Positions 47,343 to 58,360 of a stretch of DNA of 64,000 nucleotides are shown piece by piece. The stretch comes from Sycobia sp. Sy_11 (taxonomy: Eukaryota > Arthropoda > Insecta > Hymenoptera > Epichrysomallidae), in the NCBI GenBank assembly GCA_018907035.1, contig JACCIC010000027.1, positions 2,343,501 to 2,407,500 of the forward strand. The letters run 5' to 3'. Each line of letters starts with the position of its first letter. The stretch's first letter is position 1. The notes beneath the pieces were generated by a model that searched no databases, was not told the origin of the DNA, and saw nothing but the letters and a program-made list of their open reading frames with translations. The position numbers and the translations under genes are program-made.

Positions 47343-48825
47343 GTTTTCTTTGGAGAAGGTTGAATATTCTCAAACTTTTCAACTGCTCGAATGAGTTCTA
47401 CATCATCCTCCGTCCGTTCATATAGCTCATTCTCCACCACAATTCCTGCCCCTTCCATTGCCTCATGAAATACATCACTTCCCTCGACTTCAACTGAGCT
47501 TACCCCTTCCAATACCTCCAAGATTTCTTCAGAATTCCATGCATGTGATAGGTCATCCGGTGTACTATACTCAACGCTTATTGGTTCACCTTCACTGCTA
47601 TAAAGCATCATCCTCTCTCGTACAGCTTGATATTCATTGGCTGCTTTATCGCCCCTCCCTGGTTCTGCGTGTATATCTACCGTTACTCGAATCTCATTGG
47701 CGATTTTATTCTCCCTTTCTTCATCCTTAGTAGCTGCATCTACTTGAGCTGCTTTTCCATTAGTCTCATCGTATCCCCTTTCATTAACATTCCCCTCCTC
47801 TATTCTCAGACTTTTACTTTCCATTATTTTCCTCTCTATCTGACTTGCAGCTTGCGACATTTGCTCTTCTGGGATTTTATAGTGACTCCAAGGTAATCTG
47901 TCTGTAGTATTGGGCAATAAGTATCTTTTATCATCAAATGGACTGAGGGCAATTTTTGTCTGTTTTTCTATATGCACTATGTGTAATTTTGAGCGAATGT
48001 TACACTGCTCTCGCTGTGTAATCACTAGATCTTCCAAACATCTTCGATAATCTTTGAACGTGATTGATGTTTTTACATCGTTCAATTTTATGCCTTTAGC
48101 TGTTTTCACTATCCCTCCTCCATTAACTAAAATACTGTACATTTTACTCCGTAAACCGATAAATTCCATCATGATCTTTCCATTACATTCGTCTTTCACG
48201 AGGCCAGGCACTTTTTTATTTGGTCGTGGAATACCATACTGATTATTTTCGTCATAATCAGAAGTATCAAATTTATGCATATCTTCTTTCATTATTTGAT
48301 ACATACCAATATTCTCTACTTCATACATCAAGCTATCAGTATCAGTATACAAGAGCTTACACTTTTCGCGCACGCGACGTTTCATGTAAGAGTAGTGAAA
48401 ATCATACACTAATGTCTTTGATAGATCAAGAATACAAAGCCCAACGTATATCGGCTTTTTGATTGTTACACTTGTTTTCTTAAGTCGAATAGCAACTAAA
48501 TTTTCATCGAAAATTGCACAGCTATGATAATTAGGTAGGATTATGCGTGCCTCTGCTCCATATCGACCAGAGTATTTATTTAATAAACTTACATCAACGC
48601 GAGATCGCTCTCGCTCAATGCATTTTCCATATACAGTATTAATTAATAATTTATAAAAAAGTTTTTCAAACTCATTCTTTGTATGCTTTCGCTTTTCAGT
48701 ATTTAGTTCGACATATGGTTTCAGCCAGGGTTTCTGTTTCAAACTCAAAATTCTATGTACTTTTTTCAATCGAAAACCATTCTCAAGCGCTTGCTTAAGA
48801 GCAGGATAATGAATTATATTAGGAG

Positions 48826-50097
48826 TGTGAATAAGTCTTTCCCGTTTTTTGTAAGAGATGGCGCCACCAATACTGTGCGAGTATTCAATGGTTACATATG
48901 TCATAATCAAAGCTTATTCATATGTCAACAATTCCATACTAACACATTAGTTAAAATTTTTTCGCATCATAAATTTTTGATATCGTGAAAATGTCGAAAT
49001 TTGAGCCGAGTCGACGTCATTTGCGGGAAGTTTCACTTTATTGGTTCAATTTGAAGAAATCTGCTGCCGAGACGCATCGATTGCTTCAGGAGGCTTATGG
49101 AGAAGGTAGTGTCGATGATTCAAGTGTTCGCGGATGGTTTCGACGCTTCAAAAGCGGTGATTTCGACGTGGAAGACAAGGAGCGTTCCGGGCGGGCGCAA
49201 ATCTTTGAAGATCGAGAATTGGCGACTTTGCTTGATGAAGATTCTTGTAAAATGCAAGAAGAACTTGCTGAAGCATTGGGAGTTGACCGAACAAGCATTT
49301 CCAAGCGTTTGAAAGCCATGGGAATGATCCAAAAGCAAGGAAATTGGGTGTCGTACGAACTGAAGCTGAGAGACGTCGAACGGCGTTTTTTCACTTGCGA
49401 ACAGCTGCTTCAGCGACATAAAAGAAAGGGTTTTCTGCATCGTATCGTGACTGGCGATGAAAAGTGCATACGTTACGATAATCCGAAGCGAAGAAAATCA
49501 TGGGGACTACCCGGCCATGCATCATCATCGACGGCCAAGCCAAATATTCATGGCGCCAAGCTCATGCTCTGTATATGGTGGGACCAGCTAGGTGTGGTTT
49601 ACTATGAGCTTCTGAAACTGAATGAAAGGATCACAGGCGAGGTCTATCGACGACAATTGATGCGTTTGAGCCGCGCACTGCGAGAAAAACGGCCACAATA
49701 CTCCGACAGGCACGACAAAGTTATTTTGCAACATGACAATGCTCGCCCACATGTTGCACCGCCGGTGAAAACATACTTAGAAACGCTCAAATGGGAAGTC
49801 CTACCCCACCCGCCGTATAGTCCAGACGTTGCTCCGTCTGATTACCATCTCTTCAGATCGATGACGCATGGCCTGGCTGACCAGCACTTCCATTCCTACG
49901 GGGAAGCCAAAAAATGGGTGGATGACTGGATAGAGGCCAAACCGGTCGAATTTTTTCGCAACGGGATTCGTATGTTGCCAGAAAGATGGGAAAAAGTTGT
50001 AGCTAGCGATGGCCAATACTTTCAATAATTCATTTGTAACCATTTTTTCACAATAAAGGCTGAAAATTTGAAAAAAAACGGGAAAGACTTATTCACA
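48826..50097 (+). mobile_element. full-length mariner inserted in the Polinton polymerase
   Basis: The 1272-bp element has ends TGTGAATAAGTCTTTCCCG and its complement CGGGAAAGACTTATTCACA. TA follows the right end (50098-50099); on the left the expected TA has become AG. It lies in the minus-strand polymerase between DKKRYI and HYPALKQALENG and so splits the catalytic domain. Its transposase is uninterrupted, making it the youngest insertion in the window. Confidence 0.92.
48985..50028 (+). CDS. mariner transposase, intact 347-residue frame
   Basis: Cut-and-paste transposase that binds the inverted ends and moves the element into TA sites. The length of 347 residues is normal for the family. 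Residues about 1-120 form two helix-turn-helix units (HLREVSLYWFNLKKSAAETH, then VDRTSISKRLKAMGM) linked by a GRAQ segment. The DD34D triad is present: Asp about 158 in IVTGDEKCI, Asp about 250 in LQHDNARPH, Asp about 285 in YSPDVAPSDYHLF. WVSYEL is the usual WVPHEL linker, varied. No stop or frameshift is seen. The initiating Met is at 48985, with a second Met two residues on at 48991. It resembles the broken copies at 24720 and 30313. Whether it is active cannot be told from sequence. Confidence 0.93.
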   Translation: MKMSKFEPSRRHLREVSLYWFNLKKSAAETHRLLQEAYGEGSVDDSSVRGWFRRFKSGDFDVEDKERSGRAQIFEDRELATLLDEDSCKMQEELAEALGVDRTSISKRLKAMGMIQKQGNWVSYELKLRDVERRFFTCEQLLQRHKRKGFLHRIVTGDEKCIRYDNPKRRKSWGLPGHASSSTAKPNIHGAKLMLCIWWDQLGVVYYELLKLNERITGEVYRRQLMRLSRALREKRPQYSDRHDKVILQHDNARPHVAPPVKTYLETLKWEVLPHPPYSPDVAPSDYHLFRSMTHGLADQHFHSYGEAKKWVDDWIEAKPVEFFRNGIRMLPERWEKVVASDGQYFQ

Positions 50098-51201
50098 TAC
50101 CTGATATATCTTTTTTTATCGTTCAATATAATTAGTAGTTTCTTCTGTTTTGAACCAGGTGGTGTACGATGCTTAGCACAGAAAGGTAAATCACGATGTT
50201 GGTCATGTATTTCCTCAGGATACTCCAAATCTACTTCAGCAATATAGCCCATATCAAAATCCGATGGTGTATTGAAAAAGTTACGAGTTGATTCATAATC
50301 ATCCCACTTAAATCTTCCAATTGGTAAATGCTGTACCACCGTCCAACCATATAGATTACTAATATCGTAATTTAAAAGTGTCTTTATTTTATTTTTTTCA
50401 TCGTATCCAGATCCCATATATGGATTAATTGCCTTTGAATATCGATTGCAACACTAATTTATTCCACCCCGAATGCCTGATTCAATAAATAATAACATGT
50501 CAATATCAGTCAGGAGCTCTAATTCTACCTTTGTCTTTTTTAGAGCTGCTGAAAATGTTAATCCTGAAGTAGTGTAAAAGTGTGCTGGACATAAGCCGTA
50601 GGCCTTAATAGTTGTATTTCGAAAACTTTCGAAGACATCTGTTAAGAGGAGTACATCCGTTTTTAAGTATAAGTCTGAATACTCTCCTAATGTCCTTACT
50701 TTAAAAGTTTCCCATACTTGTACAGCGTGCTTGTAATCTTCTTCTGTAATATCTGAATCTGTTAATTTATTATAAAATTTATTTTTCGACGGCAGTTTTA
50801 TAGTTAATAATTTATCGAGTCCATCTACAAAATCGTAGGGAAATATGCCTTTACGTCTAAGAAGATTAATATTTTCAGTTGAGAATCCATCTAATTGAAA
50901 TTCCTGTATTCCTATTGGTACATTATCTAGATACGACTCAAGTTTCTCTACGGATGATGGTAAAAATCACCAAGAATCTATAAATCTAAAATATACATCA
51001 CAGTCATCCATATACTTCGTAAATGAAATATATTTTTCCTTGTTATGAGGTATTAGAGTAATTCGTCCATTCATCAGTGTAGAAGTTCCAAGTTCTTTTA
51101 AAATAAAATATGTGTCATTATTGAGGTTATGAAAAATTACGGGAATAAATTTTGAGTCTTTATAGTTTAAATTGCATGAATTATGAACAGCACCTCTGAA
51201 C

Positions 51202-51267
51202 CTAAAGAGAAAAAACAAATTAATTAAAAAAAATTAATTTTTGTTCATCTTAAAATAAAAAACTTAC
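51202..51267 (-). other. probable spliceosomal intron in Polinton polymerase B
   Basis: On the minus strand the donor GAAAG/GTAAGTTTT and acceptor TTCTCTTTAG/GTTCAG bound 66 bases that are 80-85% A+T. Reading through meets TAA right after the donor (AGG TAA). Removal joins DHCYLTER to FRGAVHNSCN in frame, restoring the conserved DHCHxTGxFRGAxHxxCN block of Polinton polymerases. Confidence 0.72.
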
Positions 51268-52889
51268 CTTTCTGTAAGATAACAATGATCTCGTACTGCC
51301 AGTTGACCATCTAGAAATGGTTTGCGACATATATGGCAATCGGTAGACCATTGAAAAGTTAATTCTTCAAGGTCTGTGAGTTTCATTGGTTTTGGATTTT
51401 TATAGAGATAATCAATCTGCTCACCAATTGATTTCAGTTCACGAACAAACCATTGTGCAGGCGTCTCGTCATCTGGACTTTTTTGTCTGTATGCTTTGTA
51501 AGCGGATAATTTGTCGTCAAAGCTACATTTTAAATAGAAACCTATGCTTTACGCTTCATGTAATTTAAAAGCATTCTCGTTTTCTGTAGGTTTTAACAAT
51601 CATTCAAAATCTGCATAAATTACAAAAAGTACTTTTTCACTTTTACTATAATCTTCAAATTTCAAAATGTTATTCGATGCGTTTAGTAAAGAGGTTCTAC
51701 AATCGTTAATGTTTTTACAAAGATTTTCATGATTTGGTAGCCCTTCCTCACTATAAAAATGTTGTAAGCATCTTTCACTATGGTATAATTTTTTATGAGC
51801 TTACCCACTTGCGATCCTAAAAGTCTGGACATACTTTTAATCGAAACATAATGGAATTTAGGTACACTTCCATTATCGTCAGGAATATTATTTTCTTCGT
51901 ACTCGTCTATGTAGAAATCTTGAATCAGGAGAAGATTTGCATGTTTCTCTTTCTTATTTAATGAAATATGATAAGGTGATATTTCATATTTCGATCCGTA
52001 CTTCCTAAGCATATAAACATTTACTGAAATATTATTCAATTTTTCAAATTTAGAAACATCTTTCAGTTTTATAGGAAAAGTCTATATCACCAAAGGTCAA
52101 CTCGTTTGCATATTTATCATAATTATGAACTCTTTTCGGATTTTTTTCATTTGGATGTAATGCTGAAAGAATAGCATATTTGAAGCGTTGATTATCAAAG
52201 TTATGAACATTGATACATGCTCTTTTTGATGCTATGAACTTAGGGAGAGGAATATATGATCTTCCCTTGTGAGGTGAAAATTTTTTCATGTTTATGGACA
52301 AACTAATAATACTTTTTAATGCCCATCCAAAATCTTTATCCTGAAATTCTTCTAGATGTGTAAGAAGAGGCTCCTTAATATGTTCCACATACCATTTTTC
52401 TAAATCATTAGACATGTATATTGTAGAACTTACAGTTGTGAAATATTTGATGTCTGTTGTTTCCTCTCCATTTTTCTGCATGGAAAACTCTGACATAAAA
52501 TCAGAATTGACTTTTATTGCTATATATTCTTGTAAGCAAGCTCTAACTTTATTATCAAAGAGCTTCTGTGCGTCGACCAAGAAACTTAGAATGTCCACAT
52601 GTTCTAAATTAACAACAACGCCTGTTCTTATTCGATTTTTAAAAGCAGATTGTATATTTCGCCACTCTACTTTAGCTGACACGTTAGAGATTAGACTACC
52701 TCCCACTGACACTTCACTATCAAGATGATAACGAAATCTTGCTTGTAAACATGAAAGATGAATCAGACATGTTAAACATTTTTGATTTTCTGCTCGAGAG
52801 AGACCTTGTTTTTTGACAAATTCCCTCAGCTTGATTATATCCTGTTCAGTTATTGATAAATAGTTCTCGAGTTCGATTATGTTCAATTC

Positions 52890-53500
52890 ACTGACACGCT
52901 CGTAAATATCACGAATTTATTTCACTTTAAACTCAACAGACTAAAATATAATGCTTACATACTAAGTTTTCACAGTCACTCCCTTTTCCATTCCTATCTA
53001 CGTTATACGGAGTCGAAAAAATATACAAAGCGTGGGACCGACAAAGAAAAATATCATGGTTTCATTATATAATATTGTGCTATACGGCTGCTATAATAAT
53101 ATTCATTTATAGCCATCAAAGGAAACGAGAGTATACTGATTGATGAGTTAACCACATTCGGTATAACAGGAGGTGGACATGTTCGCCTCTACTCCGACCC
53201 TCTCTAATGCTCCTTCCAAGAAGTGGAAAACTTTTCAAATAAATAGAACACCTTTATGTTGGTTTTACATAGTCACTCCCTTTTCCATTCCCATCGATAT
53301 TATACTCTGTCAAAATCGTAAAGATACAAAGCGTGGGACTGACAATAAAAAAAGCCCACCCCCCTCTAGTAGAAAACCTAAAGTATACTCACATGTAAAG
53401 TGTACTGTGTCCCCCGTGACCCAGTTGGAGCATAGCACACTTTTTAAGGGGGGAGGTGTGCCAGAATGCCTATGTGCTAGAATGCCTATAGCCTATCTAC
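52890..53500. repeat. right flank of the Polinton with an 80-bp duplicated segment
   Basis: AGTCACTCCCTTTTCCATTC begins at 52974 and again at 53272, each followed about 50 bases later by TACAAAGCGTGGGAC and GACAA. The copies are 298 bases apart in direct orientation. The intervening frame starting MDMFASTPTLSNAPSKKWKT has no recognised relatives. No Polinton terminal repeat could be identified with confidence. Confidence 0.6.
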
Positions 53501-53504
53501 TTCT

Positions 53505-53546
53505 GGTTCAACGTTTCGAGTTCGCTACGGCTCCTGATCAGGGACT
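53505..53546 (-). ncRNA. hammerhead-ribozyme-like motif, best conserved right half
   Basis: Minus strand: AGTCCCTGATCAGGAGCCG, a short loop with GTAGCGA, then CTCGAAACGTTGAACC. CTGATCA differs from the CUGAUGA core by one base and CGAAAC is perfect. It is followed on the minus strand by the unit found after the other PLE endonucleases. Confidence 0.58.
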
Positions 53547-54090
53547 AAACAAAAACTTTATATTAATATTCTAATCTATATATACCCCTATCCTCACTAA
53601 GCCAAAAAATTTTTAGTAATTTGAATATACAATCCCCGTTCTATACTAAATGTTCAAAACCAATCAGTTTAATAAAGAATTATAAATGTTATATAATTTA
53701 CTTAACTCTAATATTAAATTCACATTATTTCGATTCTTTGAAATGTAAATACTCGCAAGACTCTCCCTTTTATACTAATTATTAATACCATGTTTCAAAA
53801 TCTCTACATTCACAAAATCAAAAGAATGTAAAAACTTCAAACAATGTTCTTTTAAATCAGAAGTAATATGTGAACTATGAAAACTATATTTATGTTCATA
53901 AATTCATACTAATATAATGACAGTCAGATTGTTCTTGTTTATAATCACTGACGATGAATCTGAAATAGATGTTACTACTAAAAATAAAATAAAATTAGAT
54001 TAAAAAGTTCAAATAATAAAGTAATAAAAATACACTACATTCTATATTAGTAAAGGACAATATGAGTACTCCCACCACTTTAAATTTTTA
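53547..54090 (-). mobile_element. Penelope-like 3' fragment, minus strand
   Basis: Sequence 53580-53910 aligns with the GIY-YIG copy at 41560-41860 (shared TTCAAAACCAATCAGTTTAA and CACAAAATCAAAAGAATGTA) but is broken by several indels, and the catalytic signature itself is lost at about 53910. From 53918 a tail segment (ATGACAGTCAGATTGTTC) follows. Confidence 0.75.
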
Positions 54091-54344
54091 ATTTATCTAC
54101 GTAGTATGACCTTTCAAACCGTTGCATCTTTAACTACTAAACAATTGAGTTTAAAAAGGTATATTTCATATACTTTTCAACTAATATAATTCAATAAATC
54201 TTAAACTTATCTTATGAATGACTGATTACAATATTAAATAGTTAATAACTATTTTATATTTTTCTTAGTCTACATGGTTCATAAAGGTATTAACTTATTA
54301 AAAATAATATAAAATAAGAATTGAATATATATATATATATATAT

Positions 54345-54565
54345 ATATCTAATATCATATCATATCATATCAGATCATATCAGATCATATCATATCATAT
54401 CATATCATATTCATATTCATATTCATATTTATTTATTTTAATTTATAAAGACAAAGCGTGTTTTCGTTTGTACATAATAAACAAAACAACTACTGGATCG
54501 ATTACTCTGAAATTTGACATATAGATTCTATATTATCTTCGAAAGGACATAGGCTATGTTTTTTA
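54345..54565 (+). mobile_element. Helitron-like head fragment, cut by the TTAA palindrome
   Basis: Pentamer satellite (54345-54410) and conserved body (AAAGACAAAGCGTGTTTTCG; GGACATAGGCTATGTTTTTT) match copies A and B up to 54565, where the giant inverted repeat begins at TTAA. The rest of the body is not found within the window, so it may lie beyond the right end. Confidence 0.78.
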
Positions 54566-54673
54566 TTAAGAGTGCTCCATACCGCGATCCCAGCGCCACG
54601 ATGAACTATTAAAACGGAAATGAAACTGTGTAAATCGTAGATTTCGTTTTGCGTCCTCATTTTACGTTTTACA

Positions 54674-54961
54674 ATGTTGAAACAAATTTTATACGAATCT
54701 TTGAAAAATTCTACAATTGGGGGTATCCCTTACTGCTTTCATAATATGTTTCAAAGTTACTTTAAAAAAATAAGAAAATGTTTATCTAACTGTCGTCTGC
54801 ACTATAGACATCGCCGCTTTGCAGTAACATTAAATAACAACAAATATTATAAATTTTATACGTATAGTACAGATCAAACTTGGATAGCCCCGGATGTAGA
54901 ATTGAATAATGAATCGAATGAATTTTGTTTCATCTTTCTATTCATAGAATTGAGGGAGTAA
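54674..54961 (+). CDS. 95-residue ORF near the left end of the palindrome, unknown
   Basis: Starts MLKQILYESLKNSTIGGIPY, continues with a basic middle (FKKIRKCLSNCRLHYRHRRF) and ends FIFLFIELRE. The mirror copy at 63713-63426 differs at only about five residues and is also open. No domain is recognised. Because the arms are near-identical DNA, conservation between copies is not evidence for a protein. It could be part of a decayed transposase or chance. Confidence 0.3.
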   Translation: MLKQILYESLKNSTIGGIPYCFHNMFQSYFKKIRKCLSNCRLHYRHRRFAVTLNNNKYYKFYTYSTDQTWIAPDVELNNESNEFCFIFLFIELRE

Positions 54962-55117
54962 AACGAAATATAAGATTTTATTATGGTTATAATGCAAGTT
55001 GTCAATTCTGTAGATAAAAAAGTGAGAACTTTAATTTCTGATTTTTTGAATTGGTGGCGCTGAAGAAAATATTCAATGCCGTACAAATCAAATAAAGAAT
55101 TATGAAGCCTGGTGCAG

Positions 55118-55159
<42 letters not shown>

Positions 55160-55604
55160 AATACACACATGCATACATAAATGCATGCAAACACATTGCA
55201 AACATAGTAACGTAATACGGAAATTTGAAATTATAGGGAGGTGCGAGATTTACGAGCTTGAGCCAATAAATATATATAAAAATATAATAGGAAAGTAATT
55301 GTTCTTTTCCTAACCTAAAGTATATATAATATTTATGTAGGCAATAATAACATTTTTGCCTACGCAAATTTAATATTTATATACATCCTAAAAATTTTTT
55401 ATAATCGTTTTTTATGACAACTAAAGCACGTTAATTCCCAAAATTTCAAACATGTTTATTTTTTTTGCAGGATAGTCTTTTAGCTACGATTAAAACTCAT
55501 AATTTTAGGAGGAAATGAGAGTCTTGAGTATTCACAACGTGTAATTGATGCATTTCAGTTATTCCTTCGATATGCACTCCTATTATATAAAACGGATAAG
55601 AAAA

Positions 55605-56114
55605 AGTAACGTGAAAAGAATATATAATTTTTAATTCAAATGCAAAATATCATAAAACCATCATTATTTTGGAATGTAGAAGAGTATGATTGTATATTTT
55701 TAGTACTGAATTTTGTGTAAAGAGTAAGTACAACTCCTAAATTAATATATTATATTATAAATATTTAAATATATAGTTATCTATATAAAGCAAATTTTAA
55801 GTTTATTCTTATATTACACATCATTATACAGTGATTTATATTTGACAATAGCACTTATATATTAGAAATTACTATCTTTTTCAATAAGTATCTTTTCAAT
55901 AGTTTCATTACTATCTATTTAATAGGTAATTATAAAAATTTTATTTTAAAATATATTCTTGTACGGCTAAAGATTTCTTTAGTATTTCATACATTGTAAT
56001 TTTTTGGAATAAATATGTCAGATTAAATAAAGTCAATATGTCAAAATACAAAAATTATACATATATTCCCGCCAAAAATATCACGATATATAATATAGAA
56101 ATATTTTTTGTAAA

Positions 56115-56151
<37 letters not shown>

Positions 56152-56375
56152 TTTCAATAATTATAATGTAGAATATAATATGCCATTATATTTAGAAGCT
56201 GTACTTGCTTTCTATATACAAACCAATCCTATTAAATATACAATCATACTGTGCTGCTTACTTTCCCAGAAGCTGGTGATTTTATATTTTTCATTTAAAG
56301 TAAAAATTATAATATATTCTTTCCACTCTAATTTTTTACTATTTTGCATATTGGACACCTTGCAACTAAAATAAT
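55605..56375. repeat. subrepeat pair inside the left arm
   Basis: A segment at about 55610-55745 (GAAGAGTATGATTGTATATT on the plus strand) is a diverged reverse complement of 56165-56335 (AAATATACAATCATACTGTG). The second contains a 75-residue frame (56147-56374) also open in the mirror (62107-61883). So each arm holds a smaller inverted repeat. The space between and around (55000-57150) is AT-rich with (TA)n at about 55118-55155 and 56118-56149 and no recognised gene. Confidence 0.6.
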
Positions 56376-57182
56376 AGTTATCTTTGTTGCATTAACATCA
56401 GATTATATCTATAATATTAATATTATCACTTACGAACAATCAAACCGCCCCCTTCAAAACTCTAATTTATCATTATTTTTATAATTATTTATACTTTAAA
56501 TGACCCTTTAAAATTAAAAATAAAGAAGGCCATACGTATTATACGATTTGTTTAATTTATTAATACGTAATAAATTAATATGTTTGTACTATTACCTTAT
56601 TTTTATTTTCTTTACATATAAGAATCTTATTATATAAATATAAATACTTCATACCCTCGTGTCCCACTCTGGGGAAGGGGAGATGAAGCAAAGTGTCTTT
56701 TGGGAAGCTTTACATTTTTGATGAATTTATTTAATAATTTTTTTCTTCAAAAATAGCACCTTAAATTATAGGTTTTTGTCTATCACTTGCACATTGAAAT
56801 TTAAAATAACTGAACTTATTTGAATTCTGGATGCCCGTCATGTCTCGTCTGTATATAACCGTTTGTCTCTACTTTTTTAATGAAATATATACTGATATAA
56901 ATTATATACATATATTAATTTGCCATTAATAATTAATAATTTCTATTGAATTATTGTTTACATGTTTATTTAATTAATCATTAAATTACAATTATTATTG
57001 AAATAAAATTTTAATTAGATATTATTTTTAATTCATAAAAAGTTAAATATGGAGATAATTAACATTTTAGGAGAGAAAAGAATAATCCATTAGAATACAT
57101 GACCAAGAATTGTATCAAGACCCATCTCCATTCATCAGGTAATCGTTATGTTGATACCTGAATTATATATATATATATATAT

Positions 57183-57500
57183 TATCGGATCAGCTGTACG
57201 ACATTTGTCGAGAGGTTGGGTCGACTCTATTCGGATTTGTGGTTCATTCGTTTAGAAAATCGTAAACACTCGCATGCTGTCTATCAAATCGTATACAATG
57301 CGATGTTGCCACTACTTTTTACACGATTTTGGAAACAGTGTTGAACGAATTGATAGAATACACCAGCTGCCAGCGCAATGATACGATTTGCGCGAACGTG
57401 GACCGTGATGCCCGTAATACAGTTATTGACCATATACTCAAATACATGATTCCTTTATCTGATCATTACAGTTTTAGTATGACAAAGTAATTCATCAACA
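57183..57500. other. GC-moderate unique block in the left arm
   Basis: From TCGGATCAGCTGTACGACAT to about 57500 the sequence is less AT-rich than its surroundings and shows no frame. It is mirrored at about 60760-61080. It may be a MITE or part of a host segment captured before the duplication. Confidence 0.4.
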
Positions 57501-57567
57501 CAACCTATTGTATTAATTAAAAATAATGATTAATTAAATTTTCATTTAATTGAAAATAATACCTTAT

Positions 57568-57623
<56 letters not shown>

Positions 57624-57719
57624 TCGATAAAAATTAAAAAGTAATTATAAATTATTACAAGTTAATTAAAAAATATCTCAACCCTGAGATATGTATACTT
57701 AAGGGTATATATATATTTT

Positions 57720-58360
57720 AATGTAATAATTTAATACTAGTAGAATGACAGTCAGACTCTCCTAGTTTATAGTAACCCCCATAAAATTGAAAATACAAAT
57801 TACTAATAACAGATAAAATAAAAAATCAATTAAATTAAAAATTAAAAATTAAAAATAATACAAATAAAGTAATCTATATTCTATATTAATAAAGGAGAAT
57901 CTGATTTCCCCCACCAGCTTAAATTTAAATTTACTTTTCATTTCCGACGTTTTGAACAGTTCCGGCTCATCTTCAAGGACTAAACTCTAATATAATTTAC
58001 TTCATTCTAACTTTTTTATTTATTTATTATTTAATTGAATTTTTATTTTACTATTTAGTTGTAATTTCTATTTCAGATTGTATGGTGGTGATTATAAATA
58101 AGGACGGCCCGATACTCATTATATTTAGTATATTATATTATTGTAGAAAAACTGTAAGACCTATAAAAATTTTTATCAATTTACAGTCGAATTCTCTACC
58201 TTTTCAGCTGAAGCATTTGCTTCAGATATATGCTAAATACTTCTTGGTATCAGATATGCTCAATCCACTCGACACAGCTTCATCTTATATATGTGCATAT
58301 TCAAAATTTGTACTAAATTCACTGCACAATCTCAGAGCCAATAATTAAGAAGTTAATGAA
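57720..58360 (-). mobile_element. Penelope-like tails and RNase H-like remnant in the left arm
   Basis: A tail segment with ATGACAGTCAGACTCTCCTA (57745) and the hammerhead-like block 57944-57981 (minus strand) is followed on the plus strand by CTGTAAGACCTATAAAAATT (58150). The following 58190-58500 may encode an eroded RNase H (in one frame ends near STENRIASKAAKEAV at 58445-58490, resembling the GNExADxxAKEA end). That assignment is weak. All is mirrored at 59720-60500. Confidence 0.5.
57944..57981 (-). ncRNA. hammerhead-like motif, left arm
   Basis: Minus strand: AGTCCTTGAAGATGAGCCGG, loop, TTCAAAACGTCGG. TTGAAGA differs by one base from the CUGANGA core (CTGAAGA) and CAAAAC by one from CGAAAC. 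GAGCC can pair only partly with the sequence before AAAAC (ACTGTTC), so stem II is weakened. Confidence 0.5.

Larger units (their letters stand above)
47339..52918 (-). pseudogene. Polinton DNA polymerase B (protein-primed type), interrupted by mariner
   Basis: Replicates the element. Reading leftwards, the N-terminal region 52886-52050 contains GRSYIPLPKFIASKRACINV; it is frame-shifted at about 52045 into SVNVYMLRKYG. Exonuclease motif I is VIYADFE near 51620-51603. A zinc-binding-like CHICRKPF is near 51330, then DHCYLTER, intron 51267-51202, and FRGAVHNSCN. VIFHNLNNDTYFI is exo II; YSDLYLKTDVLLLTD follows. Polymerase motif A is YDISNLYGW near 50365. After the mariner (48826-50097) come KLLINTVYGKC (motif B) and YTDTDSL near 48340 (motif C). 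Stops: TGA 51600-51602, TAA 51549-51551, TGA 50967-50969, TAG 50455-50457. A 170-residue acidic tail after the usual end is unusual. Confidence 0.92.
43814..53050. mobile_element. Polinton/Maverick element, left-truncated
   Basis: Polintons are 15-20 kb DNA transposons with virus-like genes. This copy keeps, left to right, packaging ATPase (partial), a conserved unknown protein, a coiled-coil protein and integrase on the plus strand, then a small protein and DNA polymerase B on the minus strand. The two gene sets converge near 46.8 kb. The major and minor capsid proteins and the adenovirus-type protease are not found, and no terminal inverted repeats were recognised. The left side is cut inside the ATPase. 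On the right the polymerase begins at about 52.9 kb. All genes have at least one lesion. Confidence 0.88.

Noticed and set aside
53173..53574. A 133-residue plus frame after the Polinton
   Set aside because: It runs through a duplicated DNA segment, a poly-C stretch and the hammerhead-like block; composition is not protein-like.
57720..58000. A separate gene in the palindrome arm
   Set aside because: The sequence is Penelope tail; frames are short and AT-driven.
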